Shown here: positions 1-7,321 of the stretch, piece by piece | Position numbering within the stretch: position 1 is the stretch's first letter | Layout of the letters: each line of letters opens with the position of its first letter | Assembly (NCBI GenBank): GCA_031268245.1 | Contig: JAIRXN010000108.1 | Span: 1-19,539 of the forward strand | Source of the DNA: Treponema sp. | GTDB taxonomy: Bacteria; Spirochaetota; Spirochaetia; Treponematales; Breznakiellaceae | Direction: 5' to 3' | Length of the DNA stretch: 19,539 nucleotides | Translations under genes and position numbers: made by a program | Notes under the pieces: model-generated | What the model saw: only the letters and a program-made list of their open reading frames with translations | What the model was told of the DNA's origin: nothing | Database searches by the model: none

Positions 1-1
1 G

Positions 2-253
2 AAGAGCGGGTGCGTCATAGAAAAGCTGCAGGAGCGGAGCATAGAGAAGAGTACGGCGCTTATCGTGATGTACTCAATAATCGCGGTCATGATAATGAAC
101 ATGACGTATGCGGCGCGGCTGACGCCGGATATGTCCAGGTCAAGTTTAGAGCTCTACGGCGGGGAGGTTCATTGTGGTTTTTTCGCCGCTTTAGTCCTCT
201 GCATCATTCTGTTTGTGCTGTTTAAGAGAATTGGAATTGCCTGCCCAAAATAG
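2..253 (+). CDS. C-terminal fragment of an unidentified membrane protein
   Basis: The reading frame is open from the left edge and ends at TAG 251-253, so only the last 83 residues are visible and the true start lies outside the window. Two hydrophobic segments can be seen, around residues 18-40 (TALIVMYSIIAVMIMNM) and 58-80 (CGFFAALVLCIILFVLF). A more polar linker and a short basic tail (KRIG) accompany them. This is what the end of a polytopic inner-membrane protein, such as a transporter, looks like. No family motif is visible and I do not recognise the protein. An internal GTG (65) and ATG (68) exist, but the continuous upstream frame makes a truncated longer gene more likely than a tiny separate one. 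Confidence 0.5.
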   Translation, partial: KSGCVIEKLQERSIEKSTALIVMYSIIAVMIMNMTYAARLTPDMSRSSLELYGGEVHCGFFAALVLCIILFVLFKRIGIACPK

Positions 254-261
254 TTTTTATT

Positions 262-281
262 CCCGGCGGGCCGCCGCCGGG
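262..281 (+). terminator. GC-rich hairpin after the first gene
   Basis: A perfect 8-bp stem (CCCGGCGG 262-269 with CCGCCGGG 274-281, 4-nt loop) starts 9 nt after the stop at 253. It is followed by a second GC-rich pair (GGCC TCC GGCC) near 292-302. There is no long T-run, so intrinsic termination is inferred from position and stem strength only. Confidence 0.4.
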
Positions 282-343
282 CGCCTGTTTCGGCCTCCGG
301 CCGGCCTCACGTAATCTATCGCTTCTTCCGTATCTCATCCAAT

Positions 344-366
344 ATCCGCGTATTTTCCATGCGGAT
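344..366 (+). other. Small inverted repeat upstream of the envelope operon
   Basis: ATCCGC (344-349) and GCGGAT (361-366) form a 6-bp stem with an 11-nt loop. The repeat lies in the 202-nt spacer between the first gene and the envelope operon. AT-rich sequence follows (367-405), in which I could not place a convincing -35/-10 pair. The role is unknown. Confidence 0.25.
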
Positions 367-455
367 CATCAAATTTTAAGAAAAAATGCAATTTTTTTAT
401 TTTCATTGAAGCGCCTTGCATCTGAACACCCTAGTAAGGGTATACGGAGGTGCGT

Positions 456-1457
456 ATGAAGACTTTTTCCTTCAGGCTCTTTGCGCTTGTTCTTTTGGGA
501 TTGATGTCTGTTTCCTGCAAACGTGAGGCGCAGGCTCTCTCCGGGGCGGAACGGGCGGAGACACGGGATGCCGGGATGACGGGTTTGGATGAGGTTCCGG
601 CTGTCAGTCTGGAAGAGCTGGCGGAGACGGAACGAGCGGGAACCTGGCTGAGCGGTATGGGGCTTCTTGAATCTTCCATTCGGGAGGCGGCCGGAGATTT
701 CGGCGGGGCGCTTATTGCCGCATACAGGGAGTTGGCTGTTGCCTACGGCCGGGGGCTTATAGAGGAAGACGCTTTGGCGGAGGGGCTTCGAAATGTGTTG
801 GAAAACCCGGAATTCCGGAATGAGGGGAGAGAGGATGCTCTGAAAGCCGCCGAAGGGATCATGGAATTCCGGCGGGGAAATTGGGACGCGGCGGCGGAAC
901 GGCTTAAGCCTTTTACGGAGGCGGAAGATCCCGACAGTTTTGTCCGCTGGCTGCTTCTTGTGTGTGAGATTGAGGGCGGATTGAACAGTGAGGGCCGGAG
1001 GGCGGCCTATTCTTCCCTTCGTTCCCGTCATGGGTTTTTTCCGGAGTATTGGCGGCGGGGTATGGATTATTTTTCTTCTTCCGTTTCTATCGCCGCTTCT
1101 TATGCGGAAAACTGTATCAATCTGGCGCCGGGCGGGCCTTTTGCCTCCGGCTGCCGCCGTTTCCTGGCTGTTCAGGCGGGACTAAGCGAGGATGCCGGAG
1201 AGGCTTTGAAAACCAGGGCCGAGACGGAAACGCTGATACGCACAGCCATGGCAGGAGGCAATCCTCTTCTGCTTGCGGATCTTTTCCCGCTAATTGCTCT
1301 GCAGGATAACTCCTATACCTTCTCCGCCCTGGCGCTGCTTGATGAAGCGGCTTCCAGGCCGCTCTTCCGTGACTGGTTCAGTTCCGAAGCGGACAAGGCT
1401 CAGGGCAGGCTGGCCGAACGGCTTAAGTTTTTGTGCAGGAATCAGGGGAGGCTGTAG
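456..1457 (+). CDS. Putative lipoprotein with helical-repeat character
   Basis: The 333-residue product begins with a lipoprotein signal: Lys2, a hydrophobic core (FALVLLGLM) and a lipobox SVSC with the acceptor Cys at residue 21. It should therefore be an envelope-anchored lipoprotein. The remainder is rich in Ala, Leu, Glu and Arg and reads as amphipathic helices (for example RRGNWDAAAERLKPF), like TPR/SEL-type repeats, but no exact repeat consensus can be aligned by eye. The start is ATG 456 because GGAGG at 446-450 sits 5 nt upstream; the GTG at 450 would lie inside that ribosome-binding site. It is the first gene of a four-gene operon ending in a TolC-family protein, so a role in envelope assembly or export is likely but not shown. 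I do not recognise a specific family. Confidence 0.75.
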   Translation: MKTFSFRLFALVLLGLMSVSCKREAQALSGAERAETRDAGMTGLDEVPAVSLEELAETERAGTWLSGMGLLESSIREAAGDFGGALIAAYRELAVAYGRGLIEEDALAEGLRNVLENPEFRNEGREDALKAAEGIMEFRRGNWDAAAERLKPFTEAEDPDSFVRWLLLVCEIEGGLNSEGRRAAYSSLRSRHGFFPEYWRRGMDYFSSSVSIAASYAENCINLAPGGPFASGCRRFLAVQAGLSEDAGEALKTRAETETLIRTAMAGGNPLLLADLFPLIALQDNSYTFSALALLDEAASRPLFRDWFSSEADKAQGRLAERLKFLCRNQGRL

Positions 1458-2107
1458 TGAAGACTGTGTTTTTATTTGTGGTTCCGTTTTTCCTGCTTTT
1501 TTCTCTCCTTTCCTGTACCGGGAAAATGAATGAAGCGGAATTGCTGGCCTATGTAAAGGCCGTGGAAGCTTACCGGGCCGGACATTTCCGGGAGGCGGCC
1601 GATGCGGCTTCGCTCATCGGGAATTTCGTACCGGTTCTCCTGCTCTGCGGGAAGGCGGAATACTTTTTGGGGAATACCGCCGCCTCGGAAAAATATTTCA
1701 ACAGGGCAATGAGGGGCCGGAACGGGATGGGAGAAGCTGCATTGTATCTGGTGAGAGTGTACCGGGAAGAGGGCAGGGAAGCAGAAGCCCTGCGTCTTGC
1801 GGAAAAGATTCTTGAATCGGATCCCTCGAACACAGGAGCCCTGCGTCTTGCGGCTTCCCTGAGCCGGGACAGCGCCGCCGCAGTATCTCTGCTGGATAGG
1901 GCGGTTGAAGCCTCCGGGGAAACGGCGCTGGTGTATCTTGACCGGGCCAGGTTCCGCTGGACGGCAGGCAGGGCGGAAGAGGCACTGGAAGATCTGCGGA
2001 AGACAAGGATTCTGCTGCCGCAGGAGAGCGTCCTTGTAAAATCCGTAACGAATCTGGAAAGGGCTATCAGGCAGACATCCTATACGCGGGAGGCGTCAAA
2101 AGAATGA
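1457..2107 (+). CDS. TPR-type lipoprotein
   Basis: The 216-residue product starts at GTG 1457, whose G is also the last base of the preceding TAG stop. GGGGAGG at 1445-1451 gives an ideal 5-nt spacing. The signal peptide (MKTVFLFVVPFFLLFSLLSC) has lipobox LLSC with Cys20, indicating a lipoprotein. Downstream segments fit tetratricopeptide repeats: AYRAGHFREAADAA, YLVRVYREEGREAEALRLA followed by ESDPSN, and YLDRARFRWTAGRAEEALEDL. TPR lipoproteins usually act as scaffolds for envelope complexes. The one-base overlap argues for translational coupling with its neighbours. The partner is inferred to be the export machinery encoded two genes downstream. Confidence 0.8.
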   Translation: MKTVFLFVVPFFLLFSLLSCTGKMNEAELLAYVKAVEAYRAGHFREAADAASLIGNFVPVLLLCGKAEYFLGNTAASEKYFNRAMRGRNGMGEAALYLVRVYREEGREAEALRLAEKILESDPSNTGALRLAASLSRDSAAAVSLLDRAVEASGETALVYLDRARFRWTAGRAEEALEDLRKTRILLPQESVLVKSVTNLERAIRQTSYTREASKE

Positions 2108-2601
2108 AGAAAAAGATACTTTTGGTTTTGGCTATGACGGTACTTCTTGTTTCCTGCGGAACCTCTCTCCCTTCATGGTACAGTATCCGGTCATGGCCCG
2201 GCAGTAATCATGTCAAGGGAAGGGTAAAACTGCGGGAAATTACCGTCGACAAAATTGCGGGAACGGCATCACTGGAGGAGGAGGCAAGGGAACTGGTTTT
2301 TATGTATCTACGGGAAGCAGGTTACTTTCCTGCCGGAGAGGGCGAGGATTATCTGGTGGATATGATACTCCGGGAAAGGGAGTATATCACAGGCTGGAAG
2401 ACAAAGCGATCCATTGCGGCGGATCTGCGTTTCTGGCCCGGCAGTCTTTCTGCAGCTTCTCTTTCCACCGCGCCAACGCCCGTGTCCGCAAGCCGGGTAG
2501 TCTGTACCGGAGAAGAGAGTCTTTCTTCATCAAAGACACTGGGGAAAATAATCAGGCTTGCTGTCAGACGGGGAATCAGGGCCCTGGAGAAGAACAGATG
2601 A
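2104..2601 (+). CDS. Small putative lipoprotein
   Basis: The 165-residue product overlaps the previous gene by ATGA (2104-2107). The signal sequence MKKKILLVLAMTVLLVSCG has lipobox LVSC with Cys18. The mature part contains an aromatic stretch (SWYSIRSWPG), then a helix-turn segment (ASLEEEARELVFMYLREAGYFPAGEGEDYLVD) and a C-terminal basic helix (GKIIRLAVRRGIRALEKN). The layout resembles small outer-membrane lipoproteins in which a 'seldom-resolved' argument list is summed or compared (DUF4136- or LptE-like), but this is only a resemblance of style and I would not assign a family. Its position directly before the TolC-like gene suggests an outer-membrane accessory role. Confidence 0.7.
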   Translation: MKKKILLVLAMTVLLVSCGTSLPSWYSIRSWPGSNHVKGRVKLREITVDKIAGTASLEEEARELVFMYLREAGYFPAGEGEDYLVDMILREREYITGWKTKRSIAADLRFWPGSLSAASLSTAPTPVSASRVVCTGEESLSSSKTLGKIIRLAVRRGIRALEKNR

Positions 2602-3956
2602 AGAAGAGAGAAGCTGTGCTGACGGGAATCCTCTTCGGCTTTAGTCTGGCATCCGTTTATACGGAATCCTTGAGTTTTTCCGATGCGGCGGACATGGCCG
2701 CCGAAAATTCGGCGGAGATCCGTTATGAGAAAACGCTGCTTTCCATCCGCCGGGGAGCATGGATGCTGGGCTTGAGGGCCTACTTTCCGTCTCTCGGCAT
2801 TACCGCTTCGGAGGATGACAGGCTGCAGGAGATAGATGCGGACAGCTTTCTTAAAAATTACGGGCTTACTGTTGAACAGTTAATCTTTGACGGAGGAAAA
2901 CTGGCTGTGGAAAGACGGCTTGAAAGAATGGATATTTCCCTTTCCGAAGCGAAGCTGCAAATCCTGAGATCGGAAACAGGCTATGAGGCTGTAAGTGCCT
3001 ACCGAAACCTTTTGAGTTCCCGGCAAATTCTGGAGATTCAGGAATCTTCCCTCAATTCGCTTTCCGAACAGCGGAGAATTCTTGCACGGGAACTGGAATT
3101 GGGATTGGCGCTGCCTGCGGATCTTGCCGATGCCGATCTCAAGGTGGGGGAGGCCCGCCTGCTTGTCATGTCCCACAGTATAGAACTAAAGGAAGCAGAG
3201 GAACAATTTGCGGAAGTTCTGGCCCTGGATGAGATCCCGGAGTTGATCGAGACGGTGGATACTGAAAGAAAGGCTGTTCCCCTCTCAAGGGAAAAGGTAA
3301 AGGCTCTGGCGGAAAACCGGAGTCCGGCTCTGGCTGAGGCCCGGCTCAGCATTGCCAGGCGGGAAGGGGAACTGAAGTATGCGGATCGTTCATGGATACC
3401 AACGGTGAAGCTTTCGGGAAATTTCGGCCTTGCGGGACGGAGGTATCCGCTCAGCAGATACAACTGGTCTGTCGGTCTCAGTCTTGATTTTTCAGGTCCT
3501 CTTCTGCACAACACTACTTCTGCATCCTTTGGCCGGGAACCGCCTTACGACAGGACAGGAAGATTGCAGAATTCATTTACCCCGCTGCCTGATCCGGCCG
3601 GGGCCCTGGGGCGTTCCCAGGCCGCGGCTCTTCTCTTTGAGGAACGCAGTAACTATGAAAGATCCCTCAAACAAACGGGAAAGAATGCCGTCCAGCAGCT
3701 TGAAAAGTACGGTCTCCTTGAGGATAAACGGCTTCTGGCTGCGGAGACCGTAGAGTTGGCGGAAGAAAAATACCGTCTTGCATTCCTCCGGATGGAACTG
3801 GGGCAAATAACAAGGACAGAACTCATGGAAACGGAGATTGAACTTTCCCGGAAGAAGGTCGAGGCAGTCCAGGCGGCGGCGGCACTGCTGGAGGCAGAAC
3901 AGGAACTGGAAAAGATGATGGATCTTCCGCCGGGGAGTCTTAAGTCTCTTGACTGA
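2598..3956 (+). CDS. TolC-family outer membrane efflux factor
   Basis: The 452-residue product overlaps the upstream lipoprotein gene by ATGA (2598-2601). An N-terminal signal peptide (about residues 1-22, GILFGFSLASVY) is followed by LSFSDAADMAAENSAEIRYEK, the typical first helix of OEP/TolC proteins. Long coiled-coil-like helices then alternate with short strand-forming sections (YGLTVEQLIFDGGKLAVERR; then SWIPTVKLSGNFGL and YNWSVGLSLDFSG). This is the duplicated OEP layout, ending in EAEQELEKMMDLP. Length is in the usual 420-480 range. Family members form a trimeric outer-membrane and periplasmic tunnel for RND, ABC or MFS exporters. No inner-membrane or adaptor gene follows here, because the next frame is disrupted by repeats (3984-4160). 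The cognate pump must be elsewhere or has been lost. Confidence 0.88.
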   Translation: MKKREAVLTGILFGFSLASVYTESLSFSDAADMAAENSAEIRYEKTLLSIRRGAWMLGLRAYFPSLGITASEDDRLQEIDADSFLKNYGLTVEQLIFDGGKLAVERRLERMDISLSEAKLQILRSETGYEAVSAYRNLLSSRQILEIQESSLNSLSEQRRILARELELGLALPADLADADLKVGEARLLVMSHSIELKEAEEQFAEVLALDEIPELIETVDTERKAVPLSREKVKALAENRSPALAEARLSIARREGELKYADRSWIPTVKLSGNFGLAGRRYPLSRYNWSVGLSLDFSGPLLHNTTSASFGREPPYDRTGRLQNSFTPLPDPAGALGRSQAAALLFEERSNYERSLKQTGKNAVQQLEKYGLLEDKRLLAAETVELAEEKYRLAFLRMELGQITRTELMETEIELSRKKVEAVQAAAALLEAEQELEKMMDLPPGSLKSLD

Positions 3957-4009
3957 CCGGCTTGAACGAGAGGAAGGAGAAACATGATGCGGAAACATGC
4001 CGATAGAGC

Positions 4010-4037
4010 CTCTTTCAAAACTTCAGTTTTGAAAGAG
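4010..4037. repeat. Perfect palindrome P1
   Basis: CTCTTTCAAAACT (4010-4022) and AGTTTTGAAAGAG (4025-4037) are perfect 13-bp arms separated by only TC. It is the first of three adjacent palindromes and shares an AGTTTTG/CAAAACT core with the third. Confidence 0.85.
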
Positions 4038-4051
4038 CAGCCTCTAAAAAA

Positions 4052-4085
4052 TGCAGTTTTGCAGCCCGTAGGGCGAAAAACTGCA
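4052..4085. repeat. Palindrome P2 with nested inner stem
   Basis: TGCAGTTTT (4052-4060) pairs with AAAACTGCA (4077-4085). Inside, GCCC and GGGC flank GTA and extend the hairpin. It carries the same CAGTTTT sequence seen in P1. Confidence 0.75.
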
Positions 4086-4086
4086 A

Positions 4087-4124
4087 GAGCTTTTGCAAAA
4101 CTAACCGAGTTTTGCAAGAAGCTC
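4087..4124. repeat. Palindrome P3 abutting tRNA-Ala
   Basis: GAGCTT plus TTGCAAAACT (4087-4102) pairs with AGTTTTGCAA (4108-4117) and AAGCTC (4119-4124). There is a single bulged G at 4118 and a 5-nt loop AACCG, giving a 16-bp stem. It ends 6 nt before the tRNA. It may act as a terminator-like or processing structure, or as a mobile palindromic repeat. Confidence 0.8.
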
Positions 4125-4130
4125 AAAATT

Positions 4131-4203
4131 GGGGAATTAGCTCAGTTGGTAGAGCGATAGGTTCGCAATCTATAGGCCAGGGGTTCGAATCCCCTATTCT
4201 CCA
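4131..4203 (+). tRNA. tRNA-Ala (anticodon CGC)
   Basis: A complete 73-nt cloverleaf. The acceptor GGGGAAT pairs with ATTCTCC, D-arm GCTC/GAGC has loop AGTTGGTA, and anticodon stem ATAGG/TCTAT has loop TTCGCAA. The variable loop is AGGCC, and T-arm AGGGG/CCCCT has loop TTCGAAT; discriminator is A73. The anticodon at 4164-4166 is CGC, which reads the alanine codon GCG. Position 3 to 70 is a G-U pair, the known alanine identity element, which supports the assignment independently. The 3' CCA is not encoded. No separate promoter is visible because the upstream 120 nt are palindromes, so co-transcription from the envelope operon and release by processing is possible. Confidence 0.95.
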
Positions 4204-4432
4204 TTGAAACCCTAAATGGGCAGCCCGCAAGCATTGAGCCGGAAAATGAACACGGAGAAATTTACCGAAGCCGGCTTTGTAATATAAGGAATTACGGTTT
4301 CAAAATTCGCCGACTGTGCCAATTTCTTTATCTTGCCGTACAGATAGTTGTTTAAAACGGCTATTATAACGATCAGAAAAAAACAGCAGGGAAACCGGTA
4401 AGCTGCGGATCCCGTTCACCCGTTCCGGCTAT
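4204..4432. other. Non-coding spacer between tRNA-Ala and ABC importer operon
   Basis: No supported gene lies here. Visible structure is limited to an 8-bp inverted pair TTGAAACC (4204-4211) and GGTTTCAA (4296-4303), a short palindrome AAGCCGGCTT (4269-4278) and a GTAAT/ATTAC pair (about 4279-4295). None makes a recognisable RNA family or terminator. Together with the palindromes and truncated frame upstream it forms a gene-poor stretch from 3957 to 4502. Confidence 0.5.
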
Positions 4433-4462
4433 TTGACACAAAGCCCCCATACATTCTAAAAT
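4433..4462 (+). promoter_or_regulatory. Sigma-70-type promoter of the ABC importer operon
   Basis: TTGACA (4433-4438) is a consensus -35 and TAAAAT (4457-4462) a good -10, spaced by 18 nt. Predicted transcription starts near 4469, about 35 nt before the chosen ATG at 4503. This leader is too short for a riboswitch or T-box. The promoter also excludes the in-frame ATG at 4461, which lies inside the -10. Confidence 0.65.
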
Positions 4463-4502
4463 GGCTGAGCTTGTTACAAAACACTTAAAAGGAGCGTTTG
4501 AA

Positions 4503-5522
4503 ATGAAAAAGGTACTCATGATCGCAGTCCTCTGCGTTGTAGTTCTGCCTCTCGTATTTGCGGGGGGCGGGAAGGATTCAGGCACTGCGGATGCCCCCTC
4601 AGGCGGGGCAAAACAGATCCGGATTGGAATTTCAAAGATCGTGGCCCATCCGGCCCTTGATGCATGCGAACAGGGGATTCAGGATCAGCTTAAGATCCGG
4701 GGTTTCAATGCTGCATTTGACCTGCAGAGTGCCAATGGCGATCCCAGCACTGCTGCCCAGATTGCCAGCAAATTCAAGAATGACAGGGTGGATGTTGCCA
4801 TCGGCATAGCTACCCCTACCGCCGTGGCTCTGGCAAACGCCATCAAGGACATTCCGGTGGTATTCTGCGCGGTTACCGATCCTGTTGAAGCGGGTCTTGT
4901 GTCCTCTCTCTCCCGCGGGGAAGGAAATGTAAGCGGCATGAGCGACGCTATTCCCACTGCGGATCATATCGCCCTGTTCAGGGAGATTGCAGGCGTCAAA
5001 ACCCTTGGGTATATCTATACCGGCTCTGAGGCTAACTCGATTAGCGCCCTGGAACTGGTCAAAGAAGCCTGCAGCGGACAAGGCATTTCCCTTGTGGAAC
5101 AGTCAATCAATACCTCCGCAGATATTCGCCAGGCCGCACAGGCCATTGTGGGCCGTGTTGACGGGATCTACATGACTACCGATAATACGGTCTTCTCCGC
5201 GGTTGCGGCGATTATTGATGTCTTCGGGACGGCCAAAAAGCCAATCTTTGCCGGGGATGTTACCGGTATCAGAGACGGCGGCTGCCTTATCGGTTCGGGC
5301 TTCAACTACTACAAGGCCGGCATTGCCACGGGCAATATCGTTGCGGACATTCTTGAAGGGAAGAAACCTGCCGACATTCCGGTAAAGTTCCTTACCGATC
5401 CTTCGGAGTCGGATCTCATGTTTGATCTTGACAACGCCAAGAATCTCGGCATCACCATTCCCCAGAAGTACCTTTCCCAGGCCAACCTGATTTTCGAAAA
5501 CGGGAAACTTACGGAGAAATAG
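4503..5522 (+). CDS. ABC importer substrate-binding protein, TrpX/COG2984 class
   Basis: The 339-residue product is the periplasmic binding component of an ABC importer of the ABC_sub_bind (PF04392) class, the family of the predicted tryptophan binding protein TrpX. The signal peptide MKKVLMIAVLCVVVLPLVFA ends at residue 20 before GGGKDSG; there is no lipobox Cys. Family features are IRIGISKIVAHPALD at the start of lobe I, ANGDPSTAAQIASKF, VDVAIGIATPTAVALANA, IPVVFCAVTDPVEAGLV, VSGMSDAIP and VDGIYMTTDN. Start ATG 4503 follows AAAAGGAG (4487-4494) with 8-nt spacing. The next two genes are the matching permease and ATPase. The ligand is uncertain: 'tryptophan' is a family label, and the adjacent glycosidase-like gene leaves other ligands open. 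Confidence 0.9.
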   Translation: MKKVLMIAVLCVVVLPLVFAGGGKDSGTADAPSGGAKQIRIGISKIVAHPALDACEQGIQDQLKIRGFNAAFDLQSANGDPSTAAQIASKFKNDRVDVAIGIATPTAVALANAIKDIPVVFCAVTDPVEAGLVSSLSRGEGNVSGMSDAIPTADHIALFREIAGVKTLGYIYTGSEANSISALELVKEACSGQGISLVEQSINTSADIRQAAQAIVGRVDGIYMTTDNTVFSAVAAIIDVFGTAKKPIFAGDVTGIRDGGCLIGSGFNYYKAGIATGNIVADILEGKKPADIPVKFLTDPSESDLMFDLDNAKNLGITIPQKYLSQANLIFENGKLTEK

Positions 5523-5531
5523 GCGTCAATG

Positions 5532-5551
5532 CGCGGTCCTTTTGGGCCGCG
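5532..5551 (+). promoter_or_regulatory. Intercistronic hairpin after binding-protein gene
   Basis: CGCGGTCC (5532-5539) pairs with GGGCCGCG (5544-5551) across a TTTT loop, with one U-G wobble. It lies 10 nt after the binding-protein stop and has no following T-run. Such stems commonly protect the upstream mRNA segment so that binding protein exceeds permease; that role is inferred. Confidence 0.5.
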
Positions 5552-5597
5552 AGCGTAAGGAAATTGATTTACGGCGCCGCCAGGAGGCGGCTTGTGC

Positions 5598-6512
5598 ATG
5601 ATCGAAGGGATTTTAACCGAAGGCTTCATCTACGGCATCATGGTTCTGGGGGTATTCATCACCTTCAGAGTCCTCAACTTTGCCGACATGACCGTAGACG
5701 GCTCCTTCCCTCTGGGAGCCTGCATCATGGGTGTAATGCTCTCACGGGGGCTCTCTTCGCCTGCAGCCCTTGCCCTGGCCTTTGCCGGAGGCATGCTGGC
5801 GGGATTCGTTACGGCCCTTATTCACAACAAATTAAGGATACCGGATCTGCTCTCCGGTATCCTTACCATGACCATGCTCTATTCGATAAACCTCCGGGTG
5901 ATGAGCAACCGGGCCAATCTTTCGCTGATCAGGATTCCGACTCTTTTTTCAAAGATAAACAGCTGGGCCCGGAGTTTTACCATCCATCCCGAATGGGCCA
6001 TCGTGATCTTCTGTTTTATTACCATTGTGTTTATCAAAATTATTCTCGACGTTTTCTTTCATACCGACTTCGGTCTCTCTCTGGGCGCGCTGGGAGCAAA
6101 CCCCCAGCTTATCATCAGCCAGGGAATGAATCCCGAAGTGATTAAAACCGCGGGTATCTGCCTTGCCAACGGCCTTGTGGGGATCTCCGGGGCCTATGCC
6201 GCCATGTACCAGGGTTTTTCGGACATCAACTTTGGAAGCGGCATGATCGTCTCGGGCCTTGCCTCGCTCATGATAGGAGAATTCCTTATCCGTTCAAACA
6301 GGATCGGCCTTCTTACCCTCCGTGTGATCCTCGGTTCCATTCTCTACCGCGGCCTCATGTTTTTTGCCCGCAACTACGGCTACCACATTCACATGACCGC
6401 CAACGATCTAAAGCTTATCACCGGACTTCTTATAATTCTGTGCATCATCGTATCCCGCATGGGTTTCCGTTCCGGCTACCGTCCGCGAAAGGAACGAAGG
6501 GAGAAGCCATGA
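5598..6512 (+). CDS. ABC importer permease, COG4120 class
   Basis: The 304-residue product is an integral membrane permease with about eight or nine hydrophobic segments (for example FIYGIMVLGVFITFRVL, AALALAFAGGMLAGFV, WAIVIFCFITIVFIKII, LITGLLIILCIIV). It includes the NFADMTVDGSFPLGAC stretch near residues 27-42 and the cytoplasmic GLSLGALGANPQLIISQGMN segment typical of the branched-chain-type permease superfamily (BPD_transp_2) as found in TrpY-like proteins. Start ATG 5598 has AGGAGG at 5582-5587 with a 10-nt gap; the in-frame TTG at 5592 is a possible alternative. It overlaps the ATPase gene by ATGA. One gene suggests a homodimeric pore. Confidence 0.88.
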   Translation: MIEGILTEGFIYGIMVLGVFITFRVLNFADMTVDGSFPLGACIMGVMLSRGLSSPAALALAFAGGMLAGFVTALIHNKLRIPDLLSGILTMTMLYSINLRVMSNRANLSLIRIPTLFSKINSWARSFTIHPEWAIVIFCFITIVFIKIILDVFFHTDFGLSLGALGANPQLIISQGMNPEVIKTAGICLANGLVGISGAYAAMYQGFSDINFGSGMIVSGLASLMIGEFLIRSNRIGLLTLRVILGSILYRGLMFFARNYGYHIHMTANDLKLITGLLIILCIIVSRMGFRSGYRPRKERREKP

Positions 6513-7321
6513 TCAGGGTTGAAAATATCAGCGTAGTGTTTTCTCCGGGAACTCCCGATGAAAACCTTGCCTTAAAAAATATCAATCTTACCGTTAAGAA
6601 TGGAGACTTTATCACGATCATCGGCTCCAACGGCGCCGGGAAAAGTACACTCTACAACGCCATTGCGGGAACCGTCATTCCCTTTCAGGGGCGTATATTT
6701 CTGCGCACTGATAATACGGAAACCGACATAAGCCGTAAAGCCGAATTTGTACGCGCCCGCTATATCGGGAGGATCTTTCAGAATCCGCTGCTGGGAACAG
6801 CGGGAAAGATGACATTGGCGGACAACATGATGCTCTGCTACAGAAAAGGTTACAAGGGCCTAAAAATAAGCCTTAACAGGCAGATGAAGGAAACGTTCCG
6901 GGAACAGCTTTCCTGTCTCGGCATGGGCCTTGAAGACAGGCTCAACGATAATGTGGAACTCTTCTCCGGAGGGCAGAGGCAGGCGCTTACCCTGCTCATG
7001 ACGGTTATGCCGAAGCCCAGCCTCCTTCTTCTCGATGAACATACGGCGGCACTTGATCCCCGGAATGCGGAGATCGTCATGAGTCTTACCAGCCGTTTTG
7101 CGGCGGAGTACAGCCTTACGGTGATGATGATCACACACAACATGAACCACGCGCTGGAAGCGGGTAACAGGCTTCTCATGATGGACGGAGGAGAGATCAT
7201 CCTCGACATTGACGCCGAAGAAAAGGCAAAGCTGAGTACCAAAGATATTGTCCGGCGTTTTAAGGATATTAGAAAACAGGAACTTGCCAACGACGAAATG
7301 CTTCTAAGCGATAAGAATTAA
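6509..7321 (+). CDS. ABC importer ATPase, COG1101 class
   Basis: The 270-residue product powers the importer encoded by the two preceding genes. Walker A GSNGAGKST is at residues 39-47, the Q-loop Gln at 91, signature FSGGQ at 152-156, Walker B LLLLDE at 172-177 and the switch His at 210 (MITHNM), all intact. Start ATG 6509 overlaps the permease stop as ATGA, and GGGAGAAG just upstream is a reasonable ribosome-binding site. In-frame codons further upstream would lie inside the permease gene and are not needed. The length and the insertion between Walker A and signature (LADNMMLCYRKG) match the TrpZ/COG1101 subgroup. Confidence 0.92.
   Translation: MIRVENISVVFSPGTPDENLALKNINLTVKNGDFITIIGSNGAGKSTLYNAIAGTVIPFQGRIFLRTDNTETDISRKAEFVRARYIGRIFQNPLLGTAGKMTLADNMMLCYRKGYKGLKISLNRQMKETFREQLSCLGMGLEDRLNDNVELFSGGQRQALTLLMTVMPKPSLLLLDEHTAALDPRNAEIVMSLTSRFAAEYSLTVMMITHNMNHALEAGNRLLMMDGGEIILDIDAEEKAKLSTKDIVRRFKDIRKQELANDEMLLSDKN

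Larger units (their letters stand above)
3984..4160 (+). pseudogene. Truncated or repeat-derived ORF after TolC
   Basis: ATG 3984 follows a good Shine-Dalgarno (AGGAAGGAG, 3971-3979) 27 nt after the TolC stop, exactly where an adaptor or pump gene would start. After about nine codons (MMRKHADRA) the frame consists entirely of the three palindromes and then the 5' half of tRNA-Ala, ending at TAG 4158-4160 inside the tRNA. The 58 residues it would encode are therefore repeat- and tRNA-derived. The best reading is a start region left behind when the rest of a gene was deleted or replaced. A small repeat-encoded peptide remains possible but unsupported. Confidence 0.45.

Noticed and set aside
369..1031. 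220-codon open frame on the - strand over the first lipoprotein gene
   Set aside because: The opposite strand encodes a convincing lipoprotein with signal peptide and ribosome-binding site. The antisense product is Arg/Pro-rich low-complexity, typical of a shadow frame.
4204..4303. Possible 100-bp element bounded by TTGAAACC and GGTTTCAA directly after the tRNA
   Set aside because: Only 8 bp of inverted repeat with no target duplication or internal gene; in a spacer of this size such a match can arise by chance.
4463..4502. Possible riboswitch or T-box leader for the TrpX-class importer
   Set aside because: The predicted leader is about 35 nt, too short, and contains no T-box or specifier-like sequence.
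5564..6145. 193-codon + frame overlapping the COG4120 permease
   Set aside because: Its product is rich in His, Arg and Gln with no family features, while the overlapping frame is a clear membrane permease.
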